Shown in pieces: positions 36,494-45,475 of a DNA stretch of 56,549 nucleotides (the stretch's first letter is position 1; each line of letters begins with the position of its first letter). The DNA is from Acinetobacter sp. BY419 (lineage in GTDB: Bacteria; Pseudomonadota; Gammaproteobacteria; Pseudomonadales; Moraxellaceae). The translations under genes were made by a program, and so were the position numbers. The DNA lies in the NCBI RefSeq assembly GCF_019038395.1, contig NZ_JAGFXZ010000022.1, positions 1 through 56,549 on the forward strand, in the 5' to 3' direction. The notes beneath the pieces are model-generated. The model made no database searches, had not been told where the DNA came from, and saw only the letters and a list, made by a program, of their open reading frames with translations.

Positions 36494-36985
36494 TTAAGCA
36501 GTTTTATGACCGGTATGTACAGTATAAATCAGATCAGATAGGTCATAACCTATCGATTCTGCATAGCTTAAATATTCGCGTTTGGTGGTTTCATCTAAGG
36601 TCGTACCGTGATGTAGCAGCCATAAGTATTGTTGATTGGGTTCACCCACCAAGGCAGTTTGATCGCTTGGATCAATTTTTAATACCCAATACTTGCCTTT
36701 GGTAAAAGGTACCCAGCGTGAGCCTTCAGGTAAAAAGCTTACTTCAAGCTTGGTATTCTCTGCAGCAATGATGCTGGCTTCACCAATCGACTCATCTAGT
36801 TGCTGGTCCTTATCTCAACAGCGATTCTGAATCCGAATTTTACCATTTCCTTTCAAGCTATATACTGCAGAAATATCGGTACTGTCTTCAGGCTGGTGCT
36901 TCATTGGCAAACGTGCGATTTCATACCAGGGTCCTAAATATTGTTCCAGATTGAAATTTGAAACAGTGGCTAAATCCTGAGTCAT
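36494..36985 (-). pseudogene. blc: Blc-like lipocalin gene interrupted by an in-frame TGA
   Basis: The minus strand encodes a 163-codon frame with the lipocalin signature YLGPWYEIARL near its start, KISYSLKGNG-like strands, and a long C-terminal half including KYWVLKIDPSDQTALVGEP and QQYLWLLHH. Codon 57 (36815-36817) is TGA, right after NRC and before DKD. Upstream of the stop only 56 residues would be made. The rest is in the same frame with no other disruption, so one base change (from CGA or TGG) is the simplest cause. The ATG has an AGAAG site. No signal peptide is visible, so it may be a cytoplasmic form. Confidence 0.8.
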
Positions 36986-37396
36986 TTTATCTTCTCCGTT
37001 TATCTCAATCAGTAAGTGCCGGATCAGTCTAATATATGATCTAAGGCCAAAAGCACTGCTATCCTGTAGAGAGTTGTTATCCTTTTTTTCGATAAGTAAA
37101 ATCGGAAAATATTGCTGCAGATAAATAGTTAAGAGAATAAATATAGTAAGAAATTTGAGGTTGTAATAATTTACTTTGATCGGAATAATATTAAAAAAAA
37201 CTAAATGAAATTATATTTTTTATAAAAAAATTTCCTAAAAATAATACGAAAAAAAAGAATAGTTTAGTTTCATTAAACCAACAATAGAAAAATCTTATTA
37301 CATATTTAGTGTGAAAAATAACATTTAACCGTCTAATATTCTCCATTCGTTAACAAATGAAAGCCGATATTTACGGCGTGGAGTATAAGTTAAAGC
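36986..37396. other. 411-bp very AT-rich gap
   Basis: No gene is seen. The stretch from about 37080 to 37360 is strikingly rich in A and T runs compared with its surroundings. This is typical of promoters silenced by H-NS-type proteins and of acquired DNA. It lies upstream of the amidase gene and of the lipocalin start. Confidence 0.5.
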
Positions 37397-37909
37397 ATGG
37401 TTTATGATCAACCAATGGACATGAGTGCAGTGCATGCACCTGCTCAAGCGAACATCATATTGCGTTCTCAGGCTGGACAAAATCCCAAAAAACCTTCAAC
37501 AGGTTCTACCCATAAAGCCGTAAGCTCAAGCAACGGCCATCGTATCAATATCGAGAAATTCACCAGCTATTTGCAAGGCATTACCCGTCGAACCAGTACT
37601 CATTACTGCGCACGCAGTATCCGTGTCGGTTTACAATCTTCAGGTGCCAAAATCGTGAATCATCCGGCCGCAGCAGCAGACTGGGGAAATACCCTGATGC
37701 AATTAGGTTATAAGAAAATTAATGCTTCTTTTGACCGCCCGAAAAAAGGTGATATCTATATTATTCATCGTACCTCGATTCATAAACATGGACATATTGC
37801 GGCGTATTCAGGAAGTGCCTGGGTATCAGATTTCAAGCAAAATAGTCATGCAATCTATCGCACCAAAAACCTGACCTATAGTTACTATCGTCTGGAAACA
37901 TACTTCTAA
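37397..37909 (+). CDS. CHAP/NlpC-P60-like cysteine amidase candidate
   Basis: A 170-residue protein without signal peptide. The C-terminal 115 residues look like a papain-fold peptidoglycan amidase: nucleophile region THYCARSIRVGLQSSG (Cys71), then a GDIYII strand, the catalytic His in KHGHIAAYSG (His133), and WVSDFKQNS, where Asp145 could be the third residue. This arrangement is shared with CHAP-type toxins and type VI effector amidases, as well as housekeeping enzymes. Lack of a signal peptide favours an effector or phage-like role, but no VgrG, PAAR or T6SS gene is nearby. The AT-rich flank suggests transfer. Confidence 0.6.
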   Translation: MVYDQPMDMSAVHAPAQANIILRSQAGQNPKKPSTGSTHKAVSSSNGHRINIEKFTSYLQGITRRTSTHYCARSIRVGLQSSGAKIVNHPAAAADWGNTLMQLGYKKINASFDRPKKGDIYIIHRTSIHKHGHIAAYSGSAWVSDFKQNSHAIYRTKNLTYSYYRLETYF

Positions 37910-37924
37910 AAAACTGTGAAATGT

Positions 37925-38311
37925 TCACTCTTTGAAACGTTTTTCATGGTTTTCATAGACTGAGACTATAAATAGTCCAATCGCGGTAAAACCAAAACAT
38001 TGCAAACCCAAGGCAAATTTTTTCCATGGCTCATGCTGTTCGGGTAAATAACCGAATAGGGTGATCAGGGCAATGATGGGAATTACCCGGCCCAAGGCGC
38101 TAAAGCCATTTGCATAGGGATTGGACTTCAAGATTTTTAGGCGGAAATGATGCAGTAAATGCACGACAATTCCAATGCTCAGGCTGACTGCTACAAACAC
38201 CGGACCTAACTGGGCTACAGTTGATGCGGTATAAATCAAAATACAGGTCGCAATAATAGCCATCAGCTTGATTTGACGGTTACAGCGTTCGGAATACCAA
38301 TATTCAAGCAT
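37925..38311 (-). CDS. small membrane protein of unknown function (second paralogue)
   Basis: 128 residues beginning MLEYWYSERCNRQIKLM, with about four membrane helices (16-32, 35-52, 71-86, 100-118). It is a paralogue of the upstream gene: both begin MLE, an aromatic, W, an aromatic, and share a Lys/His-rich middle loop and helix layout. Its start overlaps the end of that gene by 8 bases. It converges on the amidase gene with only 15 bases between stops. No function is known. Confidence 0.75.
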   Translation of the reverse strand: MLEYWYSERCNRQIKLMAIIATCILIYTASTVAQLGPVFVAVSLSIGIVVHLLHHFRLKILKSNPYANGFSALGRVIPIIALITLFGYLPEQHEPWKKFALGLQCFGFTAIGLFIVSVYENHEKRFKE

Positions 38312-38696
38312 GCGGTGGCTCTGGATCGTGAGGGTGCTGATTCAACAAAGAAAGTGGTGAAAACAAGCAGATTGCCAGAGCCATAAAGGCAATACCCTGT
38401 GCACCCGGAATCAGGATTTCACCCTGCTGCATATTCATGAAAATTAAAGCAAGTAATAAGGCAATTGGAATCCAGGTCAAGAGTCTATACAGCAAACCCG
38501 TCGGGTTTTTGCTGGCAAAGTGGATTTTGCAGTAACGACAAATCAGAAAAATAATGCCGGTACCGACAAACATCAGAATTGCGTCTAAGGGTAGTGGTTC
38601 CATCCAGTACAACACTGCAGCTGCCGTTGCAATCACAATGAAGATGAACAGTTTTTTGAGAACAGATACCTGCGGATTAAACCAGAACTCAAGCAT
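38304..38696 (-). CDS. small membrane protein of unknown function (first paralogue)
   Basis: 130 residues beginning MLEFWFNPQVSVLKKL, about four membrane helices (15-32, 37-54, 68-85, 93-110), and a polar C-terminus ending HPHDPEPPHA. It overlaps the next gene by 8 bases, so the pair is an operon, probably read from lgt side after the lgt terminator or from its own promoter. It is related in sequence to its neighbour and has no recognised motif. Confidence 0.75.
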   Translation of the reverse strand: MLEFWFNPQVSVLKKLFIFIVIATAAAVLYWMEPLPLDAILMFVGTGIIFLICRYCKIHFASKNPTGLLYRLLTWIPIALLLALIFMNMQQGEILIPGAQGIAFMALAICLFSPLSLLNQHPHDPEPPHA

Positions 38697-38747
38697 AGTG
38701 ATGAAGAAATAGAAGAGATAATCGGCACTTTAGCATATTTTTAGCCT

Positions 38748-38772
38748 AAAAAAGCGAGGCCTCTGCCTCGCT
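38748..38772 (-). terminator. lgt terminator
   Basis: Perfect 8-bp stem AGCGAGGC/GCCTCGCT with 4-base loop and a T run on the minus strand. It separates lgt from the membrane-protein pair downstream. Confidence 0.85.
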
Positions 38773-38786
38773 GAATTAAGCTATTT

Positions 38787-39596
38787 CTAGCTGTTTTTCT
38801 GTGGACCCCAGTCATAAATTTTCTTCTGGTAGGCATACCACATCATCCACAAGCCAATCAGGATCATCGGCAGGCTCAGGAATTGTCCTTTGCTCATCCA
38901 GCCAATAAATAGCTGACCATTGTCCGGTTCACGGAAGAATTCAACCACAAAACGTGCCAGGCCATAACCGATCAGGAATAGCGCAGACACGGCCATACGC
39001 GGACGCGGCTTGGAGCTGAACCACCAGAGGACAATAAACAGGATCAGACCTTCACACAGAGCCTGATAGAGTTGTGAGGGATGACGAACCAGTTGCAGGG
39101 GGTCGGTCGGGAAAATCATGCCCCAGGCAAAGTTTGGGTCGGTCACCTGACGGCCATACAGTTCACCGCCAATAAAGTTGCCAATCCGGCCAAACATCAG
39201 CCCCGTGGGTACGCAAGGTGCGATAAAATCCAGGGTCTGGAACCAGGTCATCTTATATTTCCGACACCACCATAACATGGCCAGAATGACACCGAGGAAA
39301 CCGCCGTGGAAGCTCATGCCGCCCGTCCAGATCTGGAACAGCCATAAAGGATCTGCCAGGAACTGGGAAAAACCGTAAAATAAGACATAACCGACCCGGC
39401 CACCGATGATCACACCGAGTGCGCCGAAGAAGATCAGGTCAGACACCATATCCGGTGTCCAGCCACGCTGTTTGGCGCGAAACGTTGCCAATCCCCAGGC
39501 AAATAAAAATGCCAGTAAGTACATCAGTCCATACCAGTGGACTTGTAAGGGCCCGAGCGAAATCGCGACGGGATCAATATTGGGATAGGTGAGCAT
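38787..39596 (-). CDS. lgt: prolipoprotein diacylglyceryl transferase
   Basis: Lgt transfers diacylglycerol to the lipobox cysteine of prelipoproteins in the inner membrane, an essential step. The 269-residue protein has seven predicted helices, the [11 protein letters not shown] motif (essential His) and the signature [14 protein letters not shown], and ends with ...WGPQKNS. It is a single gene with its own terminator. Two lipoproteins in this window (META-domain protein and possibly PhoX) would be its substrates. Confidence 0.96.
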   Translation of the reverse strand: MLTYPNIDPVAISLGPLQVHWYGLMYLLAFLFAWGLATFRAKQRGWTPDMVSDLIFFGALGVIIGGRVGYVLFYGFSQFLADPLWLFQIWTGGMSFHGGFLGVILAMLWWCRKYKMTWFQTLDFIAPCVPTGLMFGRIGNFIGGELYGRQVTDPNFAWGMIFPTDPLQLVRHPSQLYQALCEGLILFIVLWWFSSKPRPRMAVSALFLIGYGLARFVVEFFREPDNGQLFIGWMSKGQFLSLPMILIGLWMMWYAYQKKIYDWGPQKNS

Positions 39597-39689
39597 TCCT
39601 GTTCCTTGTGATTCTGTTTTGCACAGATTTTAGCTGAAAGCAAAGAAAAATGTTGTACATTCAATGTGTAAAGATCGAGAGCGTAAATT

Positions 39690-40472
39690 ATGTGTATCGT
39701 GGCACTGGCTTGGCGGGTTCTGGATCAGACCCCATTATGTCTGATTTCAAATCGGGATGAATTCTATCAGCGTCCTACACAGGGGCTGCATGAATGGGAG
39801 AATAGTCCCATTATTGCCGGGCAGGATTTACAGTCGGGCGGCACCTGGATGGGCATTACGGCTTCAGGTCGCTGGGCGGTCATTACCAATTTTCGTAATG
39901 GACAGGACAAAGGATATTATCCGACTTCACGTGGCCATATTATTCAGGACTTTTTAAATTCCGATTCAACGCCCATTCGTTTCGCGCAAGATCTGGAACA
40001 GAGACAGTGTGAGTATGCCGGTTTTAACCTGTTTGTGGGAGACCAGCAGCAGGCGGTGTATATGAGCAATCGGGGTGAAGCACCGCAAGTCTTGGCACAA
40101 GGTGTATATGTGGTTTCGAATGGTCTGATGAGTGAAGACTGGTACAAGACCCGGCATTTACGTAAACGCTTTACCCAGGAACTTTTACCGATGCTGCAAC
40201 AACAGGAAATAGCAGAAGCGGATCTGTGTCATACCGTTTGGGATATTCTGGAAGATGAGCGCAAGGTGACTCCTGAACTGCTGCCAGAAACAGGCATTTC
40301 GGTCGAAATGGAACAGCTGCTGTCCTCAACTTTTATCCAGAGTCCGGCCTATGGTACGCGCTGCTCCAATTTTTTAAGAATGCAGCAGGGGCAATGGCAC
40401 TGGATCGAGAAAGCACAACAGGGTGAAAACGCAGGACAATCAGTGGAAAAAATCATTTCTTTGCAAAAATAA
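39690..40472 (+). CDS. NRDE-family (TANGO2-like) protein
   Basis: A 260-residue protein of the NRDE/TANGO2 family, beginning MCIVALAWRVLDQTPLCLIS with the name-giving NRDEF motif (residues 21-25) and the SGGTWMGITASGRWAVITNFRN block. Human TANGO2 is linked to haem or lipid handling; bacterial roles are unknown. Cys2 could be an N-terminal nucleophile as in Ntn-like folds, which is inference. It converges with the phoX gene on a shared terminator. Confidence 0.85.
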   Translation: MCIVALAWRVLDQTPLCLISNRDEFYQRPTQGLHEWENSPIIAGQDLQSGGTWMGITASGRWAVITNFRNGQDKGYYPTSRGHIIQDFLNSDSTPIRFAQDLEQRQCEYAGFNLFVGDQQQAVYMSNRGEAPQVLAQGVYVVSNGLMSEDWYKTRHLRKRFTQELLPMLQQQEIAEADLCHTVWDILEDERKVTPELLPETGISVEMEQLLSSTFIQSPAYGTRCSNFLRMQQGQWHWIEKAQQGENAGQSVEKIISLQK

Positions 40473-40478
40473 GGAAAT

Positions 40479-40508
40479 AAAAAATGCCGACATCTGCCGG
40501 CATTTTTT
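40479..40508 (+). terminator. bidirectional terminator, NRDE gene / phoX
   Basis: Stem AAAAAATGCCG/CGGCATTTTTT with 8-base loop between convergent genes; works on both strands. Confidence 0.88.
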
Positions 40509-40519
40509 CTCAACTGATT

Positions 40520-42760
40520 TTATGCTGACACTTGTTCCAAGGCTTCTCCGGCAATCGCACCACCATCTTTACGGGTAATGACCACAGTCGCAGAGCGAGG
40601 TGCTTTGCCCAAGCGACTATAACGCTCGCTTTGGTTCGCAGGCCATGCACCCCCTGGATGCTGCACATTGACAAAGATCGCTTTATAATCTGGGGTGATG
40701 GTAACGCCGGTAATTTCACAGCCTGATGGGCCGGTCAGGAAGCGACGAACCCGGTCATTATTCAGCTTGGCACCGACAAAAGTTTGCTGTCCTTCTGGCT
40801 TGGTACTGGCAGCAATTGCCTGTGTTCCATCGCCGACACTTCCTGGAAGCGCTGCCAGCATCATGCAGTTGGTTTCATCGGTATACTGACCGTCATCAGT
40901 TTGAATCCACAAGATACCGCGCGGATCGAACCACATGCCGTCCGGGCTGGAAAAGTCATTCAGGTCATCCAGACCCGAAAGGTTAATATTAGACGCGGCC
41001 CGTGCTTCTGCACCGAACAGGAAAACATCCCAGGCAAAGGTGGTAGCTTTGACATTATTCTCATTTTCACTAAAACGAATAATATGCCCATTCATATTGC
41101 CTGAATTGCTGGCATTTGAGCCTTTGAAATCGATATAGCTACGCGGGTTGGCTGCATCGGTTGGGTAGTCGCGTCCACGGTTACCATTATTGGTGAGTGT
41201 GACATAGACTTCGCCATTTTCCGGGTTTACTGCGACCCATTCCGGGCGATCCATTTTAGTGGCTTTGACATAGTCAGCTGCCAGACGCGCATTTACTGCA
41301 ATATCTGCCTGGTCTTTAAATGGATACACCGGATTCGATGCATCCAGGCCGTTTTTACCATGGCTGAGTTCCAGCCATTGACCGGTACCATCTTCTTTAA
41401 ACTGGGCAACATAGAGCGTGCCTTTGTCCATATATTTATCGCCGATGGCATAACCGCCGTTGATATCTTTGGCATCCCAAACTGCATCTGAAACAAATTT
41501 GTAGATATATTCACCGGTCGCATCATCGCCCATATAGAATGCGAGCGGCTGGCCAGGTACAGGATTGCTGCAACGGCAATCTTCATGTGCGAAACGACCC
41601 AAGGCAGTACGTTTTACCGGACGGGCACTGGCACTAAACGGATCAATTTCAACAATAAAGCCACAGGTATTCATGGCATTACGATAATCACTTAAAGCAG
41701 TGCTATCTGCTTGTGCAGTAATATTCCAGCGGTCATACAGGTCACGATCACCGCTCAGTTCTGCATCGGTTTTATCCCAGCGATATTGGCTATTTGCAGG
41801 TCCGCCACGACCATAACGTGACAAAGCCACTTGTTCGGCATCTGTACGTACATCGCCTTCGTCACGGGAGAAATAGCCACTCCAGTTTTCTTCAGCGGTC
41901 AGGTAGGTTCCCCATGGGGTATAACCATTGCCACAGTTGGCAAAGGTGCCGCGTGTCAGGGTGCCGGTTGGCGAGAAACGGGTTTTGACCAGATCTGAAC
42001 CTCGTGCCGGGCCACGTAATTCCATTTCAGTGGCGGCAGTAATGCGACGGTTAAATGGCGAGTTCAGGTTGATTTTGACGGCCTGGGTATTCGGATCTTT
42101 CTGGACTTCAATGACCGATACGCCATGGGCATTCACTTCACGCAAAATCTGGTCTTCAGGACGTTTACCTTCCATAGTAACCGTACCGCCCGGGGTATGT
42201 AACTGCGATTGTTGCAGGTACTCATGGTTCAGGACCAATAGACCTTGTTGTGACTGTTTTGCAGAGTAATTCTTCTTCTGCGGATCCATGCCAAAGAAAG
42301 ACATGCCATCATGGTTGTCCCCGGCACGGAATTGATAAGAAGCACCCGATGGAAGTTCTGAATCTGATTTTTCTGTCACCTGGGTATTGATCGGGTCGCC
42401 GACAGCATAGAGCACATTTAACTGATAGCCTTCCGGCACCGTAAAAAAGTTCTGGGTATTTTTCTTGACTGCTTCAAACGTGAATTTGCCGGGGCGCTGC
42501 GCCAAATCGCTCCATGCATGCTGGTCCACTGGCTTTTCATTCGCCGGTGGCGGTGTTTCTGGCGCAGGAGCATCATCATTGTCATCTGAACAGCCACTTA
42601 CAGATGCGGCAAAAGCCAATGCCATGGCACCACTGCCTGTTTTTGCAATGAAGCTACGGCGGTTCATGTATTGGTTCAAAATCGTTTGGAAGTGTGTATT
42701 GTTAGAATTATTGCTGTCTTCAACCAGATCCTGGCAAGGTATCATGTCTTCGTTTTTCAT
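40520..42760 (-). CDS. phoX: PhoX-family phosphatase, Tat-exported
   Basis: A 746-residue protein of the PhoX (DUF839) family, calcium/iron phosphatases that release phosphate in the periplasm. A twin-arginine signal NRRSFIAKTG lies about 33 residues in, followed by a hydrophobic stretch ending VSGC, which also matches a lipobox, so the mature protein may be lipid-anchored. Family blocks include YGDDATGEYIYKFVSD-like and NNGNRGRDYP. An internal ATG just before the twin arginines is an alternative start; the upstream ATG used here gives an unusually long N-region. The tatABC operon lies directly upstream. Confidence 0.85.
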   Translation of the reverse strand: MKNEDMIPCQDLVEDSNNSNNTHFQTILNQYMNRRSFIAKTGSGAMALAFAASVSGCSDDNDDAPAPETPPPANEKPVDQHAWSDLAQRPGKFTFEAVKKNTQNFFTVPEGYQLNVLYAVGDPINTQVTEKSDSELPSGASYQFRAGDNHDGMSFFGMDPQKKNYSAKQSQQGLLVLNHEYLQQSQLHTPGGTVTMEGKRPEDQILREVNAHGVSVIEVQKDPNTQAVKINLNSPFNRRITAATEMELRGPARGSDLVKTRFSPTGTLTRGTFANCGNGYTPWGTYLTAEENWSGYFSRDEGDVRTDAEQVALSRYGRGGPANSQYRWDKTDAELSGDRDLYDRWNITAQADSTALSDYRNAMNTCGFIVEIDPFSASARPVKRTALGRFAHEDCRCSNPVPGQPLAFYMGDDATGEYIYKFVSDAVWDAKDINGGYAIGDKYMDKGTLYVAQFKEDGTGQWLELSHGKNGLDASNPVYPFKDQADIAVNARLAADYVKATKMDRPEWVAVNPENGEVYVTLTNNGNRGRDYPTDAANPRSYIDFKGSNASNSGNMNGHIIRFSENENNVKATTFAWDVFLFGAEARAASNINLSGLDDLNDFSSPDGMWFDPRGILWIQTDDGQYTDETNCMMLAALPGSVGDGTQAIAASTKPEGQQTFVGAKLNNDRVRRFLTGPSGCEITGVTITPDYKAIFVNVQHPGGAWPANQSERYSRLGKAPRSATVVITRKDGGAIAGEALEQVSA

Positions 42761-42895
42761 TTTAAAGTCCCAATTAAAAATAAGTGCTTGGTGGTGTAGA
42801 AGTTTTCAATACCTTAAGTCCAGGATGTGACAGTAATCTTAAAGAGATGTTGCATTAATATTAAATAAATCAGCTGTATGTAGGTTGGTATAAAT

Positions 42896-42919
42896 AAAAA
42901 AAAGACAGCCGAGCTGCCT
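42896..42919 (-). terminator. tatABC terminator
   Basis: Minus-strand stem AGGCAGC/GCTGTCT (one G-U pair, 3-base loop) followed by T9, 39 bases after tatC. It separates tatABC from phoX. Confidence 0.78.
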
Positions 42920-42957
42920 GAGTTAAAGCATGTTTTTTTTGTTTTGGCTCATTGCTC

Positions 42958-43734
42958 TTATTGAGTTTTTAAACGGCGTTTTTCGAGCAGTTTGCCTGCC
43001 AGTAAACCCAGTTCAAACAGCAGCCACATCGGCACGGCCAGCATGATCATCGACAGGGCATCCGGAGGCGTGACGAACATGGCCACAAAGAAGCAGCCCA
43101 CAATAATGAATCGCCGTTTCTCTACCAGCGTCTGGGTTGAAACCGCACCAATCAGGATTAAAATCAGGGTGATAATGGGGATTTCAAAAGTAAAACCAAA
43201 GACCAGAAACAGTTTTAGACAGAAGCTGAGGTAGCTGTTAATATCTGTCATCGGGGCCACAGTTTCAGGCGAAACACTGATAAAAAAGTGCAGAATCGAG
43301 GGCAGGGCCACAAAGTAGGCAAAGCTGATCCCGGTGTAAAACAGCCCAATACTGCCGATCAAAAGCGGCAGAGCCAGACTCTTTTCTTTGGCATACAGCG
43401 CCGGCTTAATAAAAGTCCAGAGCTGATACAGAATGAACGGCATCGCGATCATCAGCGCCACAAAGAAGTTCAGCTTAAACGGTGCCATGAAGGTGGCTGT
43501 GACATCTGTCGCAATCATGGTCGAGCTTGCAGGCAGTTGTGCACGTAACGGTTCAGACAATAATTGGTAGGTTTGATTGGCAAAGGGCAGTAAGAAGAAA
43601 AACAGGCCAATCAGGACAGCAACCACTTTAAACAGATGCTTTCTTAATACCACCAAATGCTGGGTAATCGGCATCTGTTCAAGGTTCTGCGTTGCATCAT
43701 CATTGGAGGCTGGTGTGGTCGGCAAGGATGTCAT
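42958..43734 (-). CDS. tatC: Sec-independent translocase subunit TatC
   Basis: TatC binds twin-arginine signals and forms the translocase core. The 258-residue inner-membrane protein has six helices and the conserved HLVVLRKHLFK, FMAPFKLNFFVAL and FAYFVALP segments with the FGFTFEIPI motif. It overlaps tatB by 4 bases (ATGA-type), so translation is coupled. It is the last gene of tatABC. Confidence 0.95.
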   Translation of the reverse strand: MTSLPTTPASNDDATQNLEQMPITQHLVVLRKHLFKVVAVLIGLFFFLLPFANQTYQLLSEPLRAQLPASSTMIATDVTATFMAPFKLNFFVALMIAMPFILYQLWTFIKPALYAKEKSLALPLLIGSIGLFYTGISFAYFVALPSILHFFISVSPETVAPMTDINSYLSFCLKLFLVFGFTFEIPIITLILILIGAVSTQTLVEKRRFIIVGCFFVAMFVTPPDALSMIMLAVPMWLLFELGLLAGKLLEKRRLKTQ

Positions 43735-44153
43735 ACGGCCACCTTCATTTTTGTATAGCGTTGTTCGGAAATTACTGTTTGAGTTGCTGCAGGCTGAGGT
43801 AGATACACGCAGGATACGGGTTGTCTCACCGGCTCATAACTGACCAAAGCTTGCGCTGTCTGTGATTTTACTTTTAATTCATCGCTTACCATCGGCTGCT
43901 GCAAATCAGTCATTTGTGCCTGCATCCTGGCTTCTAGTTCCTGGATCCTTTGCATTTCAGCCTGCATCTGTTCACGTAGCTCAGACAGCCGTAATTCACG
44001 ATCAAGATCATTTTGAACATTGCTCACCATACGCTTGATCTTGCCGTACCATGTTCCGCCAAAACGTACTGCCTCAGGAAGCTTATCTGGCCCCAGTACT
44101 AAAAGAGCAATAATCCCGAAAATCAGCAGCTCGGTCATTCCGATATTGAGCAT
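43731..44153 (-). CDS. tatB: Sec-independent translocase subunit TatB
   Basis: A 140-residue protein with the Tat hairpin MLNIGMTELLIFGIIALLVLGPDKLP (first 20 residues are the membrane helix; Glu8 is conserved), then an amphipathic helix and a long acidic/Gln-rich coiled region. TatB is the receptor partner of TatC. It sits 9 bases after tatA. Confidence 0.93.
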   Translation of the reverse strand: MLNIGMTELLIFGIIALLVLGPDKLPEAVRFGGTWYGKIKRMVSNVQNDLDRELRLSELREQMQAEMQRIQELEARMQAQMTDLQQPMVSDELKVKSQTAQALVSYEPVRQPVSCVYLPQPAATQTVISEQRYTKMKVAV

Positions 44154-44162
44154 AGCGAACTC

Positions 44163-44381
44163 TTAACTTTTGACCGAATTTTCAGGAGTTTTGACCTGGG
44201 CATCGATGGTGCGTGGCTCTGCTAGCTTGGCCTGTTCAGCATCTTCATCTTTGACTGATTTTTTAAAGTCCTTAATCGCGCCCCCGACATCTTTACCCAG
44301 ATTTTTAAGTTTTGATGTGCCAAACAATAAAATCACCACAATTGCAAAAATCAGCACATGCCAAATTGATAATCCTGCCAT
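44163..44381 (-). CDS. tatA: Sec-independent translocase subunit TatA
   Basis: A 72-residue pore-forming Tat subunit: membrane helix at about 4-20 ([18 protein letters not shown]), the [23 protein letters not shown] amphipathic helix shortened here, and a short acidic tail. First gene of the tatABC operon. It is highly typical of TatA. Confidence 0.95.
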   Translation of the reverse strand: MAGLSIWHVLIFAIVVILLFGTSKLKNLGKDVGGAIKDFKKSVKDEDAEQAKLAEPRTIDAQVKTPENSVKS

Positions 44382-44567
44382 TATTTTATCCTCTATATTT
44401 CATGCAGCTATATCAGCAGGCTTGTATGACAATGCGGTGACGCTTTGATGACAGTTTGCCGACACAATCGCAGCACGCCGAATGATTCATAGGGAAAAAT
44501 CTATCACTAGATGAAAAGTATGCTGTGCTAGCATACGGCCTGATAAGGAAACTTCAGTAGCAGTATC

Positions 44568-45449
44568 ATGGCCTTGATTCTTCCCCTCCTGTCTTTTTTG
44601 ATCGGTTATTGGGGCGTGCAATATTTAAAACCGGTTCGGCCTCTGCTGGCAGCTTTGTTGGCCCGTGTGCTGATTCCGGTACTGATTATTTACAATATGG
44701 TCTTTTATCAAGAGGGCAGTTTGTGGCTAATTGCCTTTAGCTTTTTCTGTTCCTGTCTGTTTTTTGCCTTATTTTATTTCACCCTGAAAAATAAACTACG
44801 TGCCTTATGCCTGAGCTATTTAAATGGGGCGTGGCTGGGGATTCCTTTTGCGCTGGCAGTTTTTGGACCGCAAGCGACCAGTACCGTGGTGGCGCTGTAT
44901 ATTGGTGGTTCTTTGTTTGGCAATGTCTGTGCCGTAATGGCAGTCAATGAAGCCAGACAAGATAGCGGCTATATTTTAAAAAATGTGCTGCTCTCACCGC
45001 CAGTGGTGGCTTTGTCGATGGCGGCTTTGTTGTCATTTTGGGATTTGAGTCACTGGCAGCAAGTACCTTGGATAGAAATGCTGTATCAAGCCAATAAAGT
45101 GCTGGTGACTTTTAGCGGCATGTGTGTATTGGGAATGTGGCTAAGCAATGTGCGAATCAGCCGTTTCGATTTACAGCACAGTCTGCAACTCATTTTCTGT
45201 CGTGGGTTATTTGCCATTTTACTGTGTGGCGCAGCTTATTTTTATTTGCCTATTCCGCAACAGGCACTGACCTATGCGGTGATGCTGATGTTCTTTTTAT
45301 TGCCGCCTGCAGCCAATATTGTGGCTCTGGAAACCCATTATCAGGGAACCGGGCATTCCGCCAAATATATTGCTTCGGGAACTTTGGCGAGTGCGATCTT
45401 GATTGCCCTATATGGAGTGGTGTTGCATTTATTCATGCCGGGATTATAA
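44568..45449 (+). CDS. AEC-family permease
   Basis: A 293-residue membrane protein with about ten helices of the auxin efflux carrier (AEC) type, with the N-terminal PLLSFLIGYWGVQYLKP and RVLIPVLIIYNMVFY segments and the C-terminal FFLLPPAANIVALETHY motif. AEC members export or import organic acids; the substrate is unknown. It is divergent from tatA and followed by repeat copy C. Confidence 0.8.
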   Translation: MALILPLLSFLIGYWGVQYLKPVRPLLAALLARVLIPVLIIYNMVFYQEGSLWLIAFSFFCSCLFFALFYFTLKNKLRALCLSYLNGAWLGIPFALAVFGPQATSTVVALYIGGSLFGNVCAVMAVNEARQDSGYILKNVLLSPPVVALSMAALLSFWDLSHWQQVPWIEMLYQANKVLVTFSGMCVLGMWLSNVRISRFDLQHSLQLIFCRGLFAILLCGAAYFYLPIPQQALTYAVMLMFFLLPPAANIVALETHYQGTGHSAKYIASGTLASAILIALYGVVLHLFMPGL

Positions 45450-45475
45450 AAGCATAAGGGAAAATATAAGAAAAA

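Noticed and set aside
36815..36817. UGA as a selenocysteine codon in the lipocalin
   Set aside because: Lipocalins have no selenocysteine position, a SECIS-like stem was not found, and the nucleophile role is unlikely. A point mutation is simpler.
42761..42957. Pho box in front of phoX
   Set aside because: A CTGTCAC is present on the minus strand but the second repeat at 10-11 bases matches poorly, so I do not annotate it.
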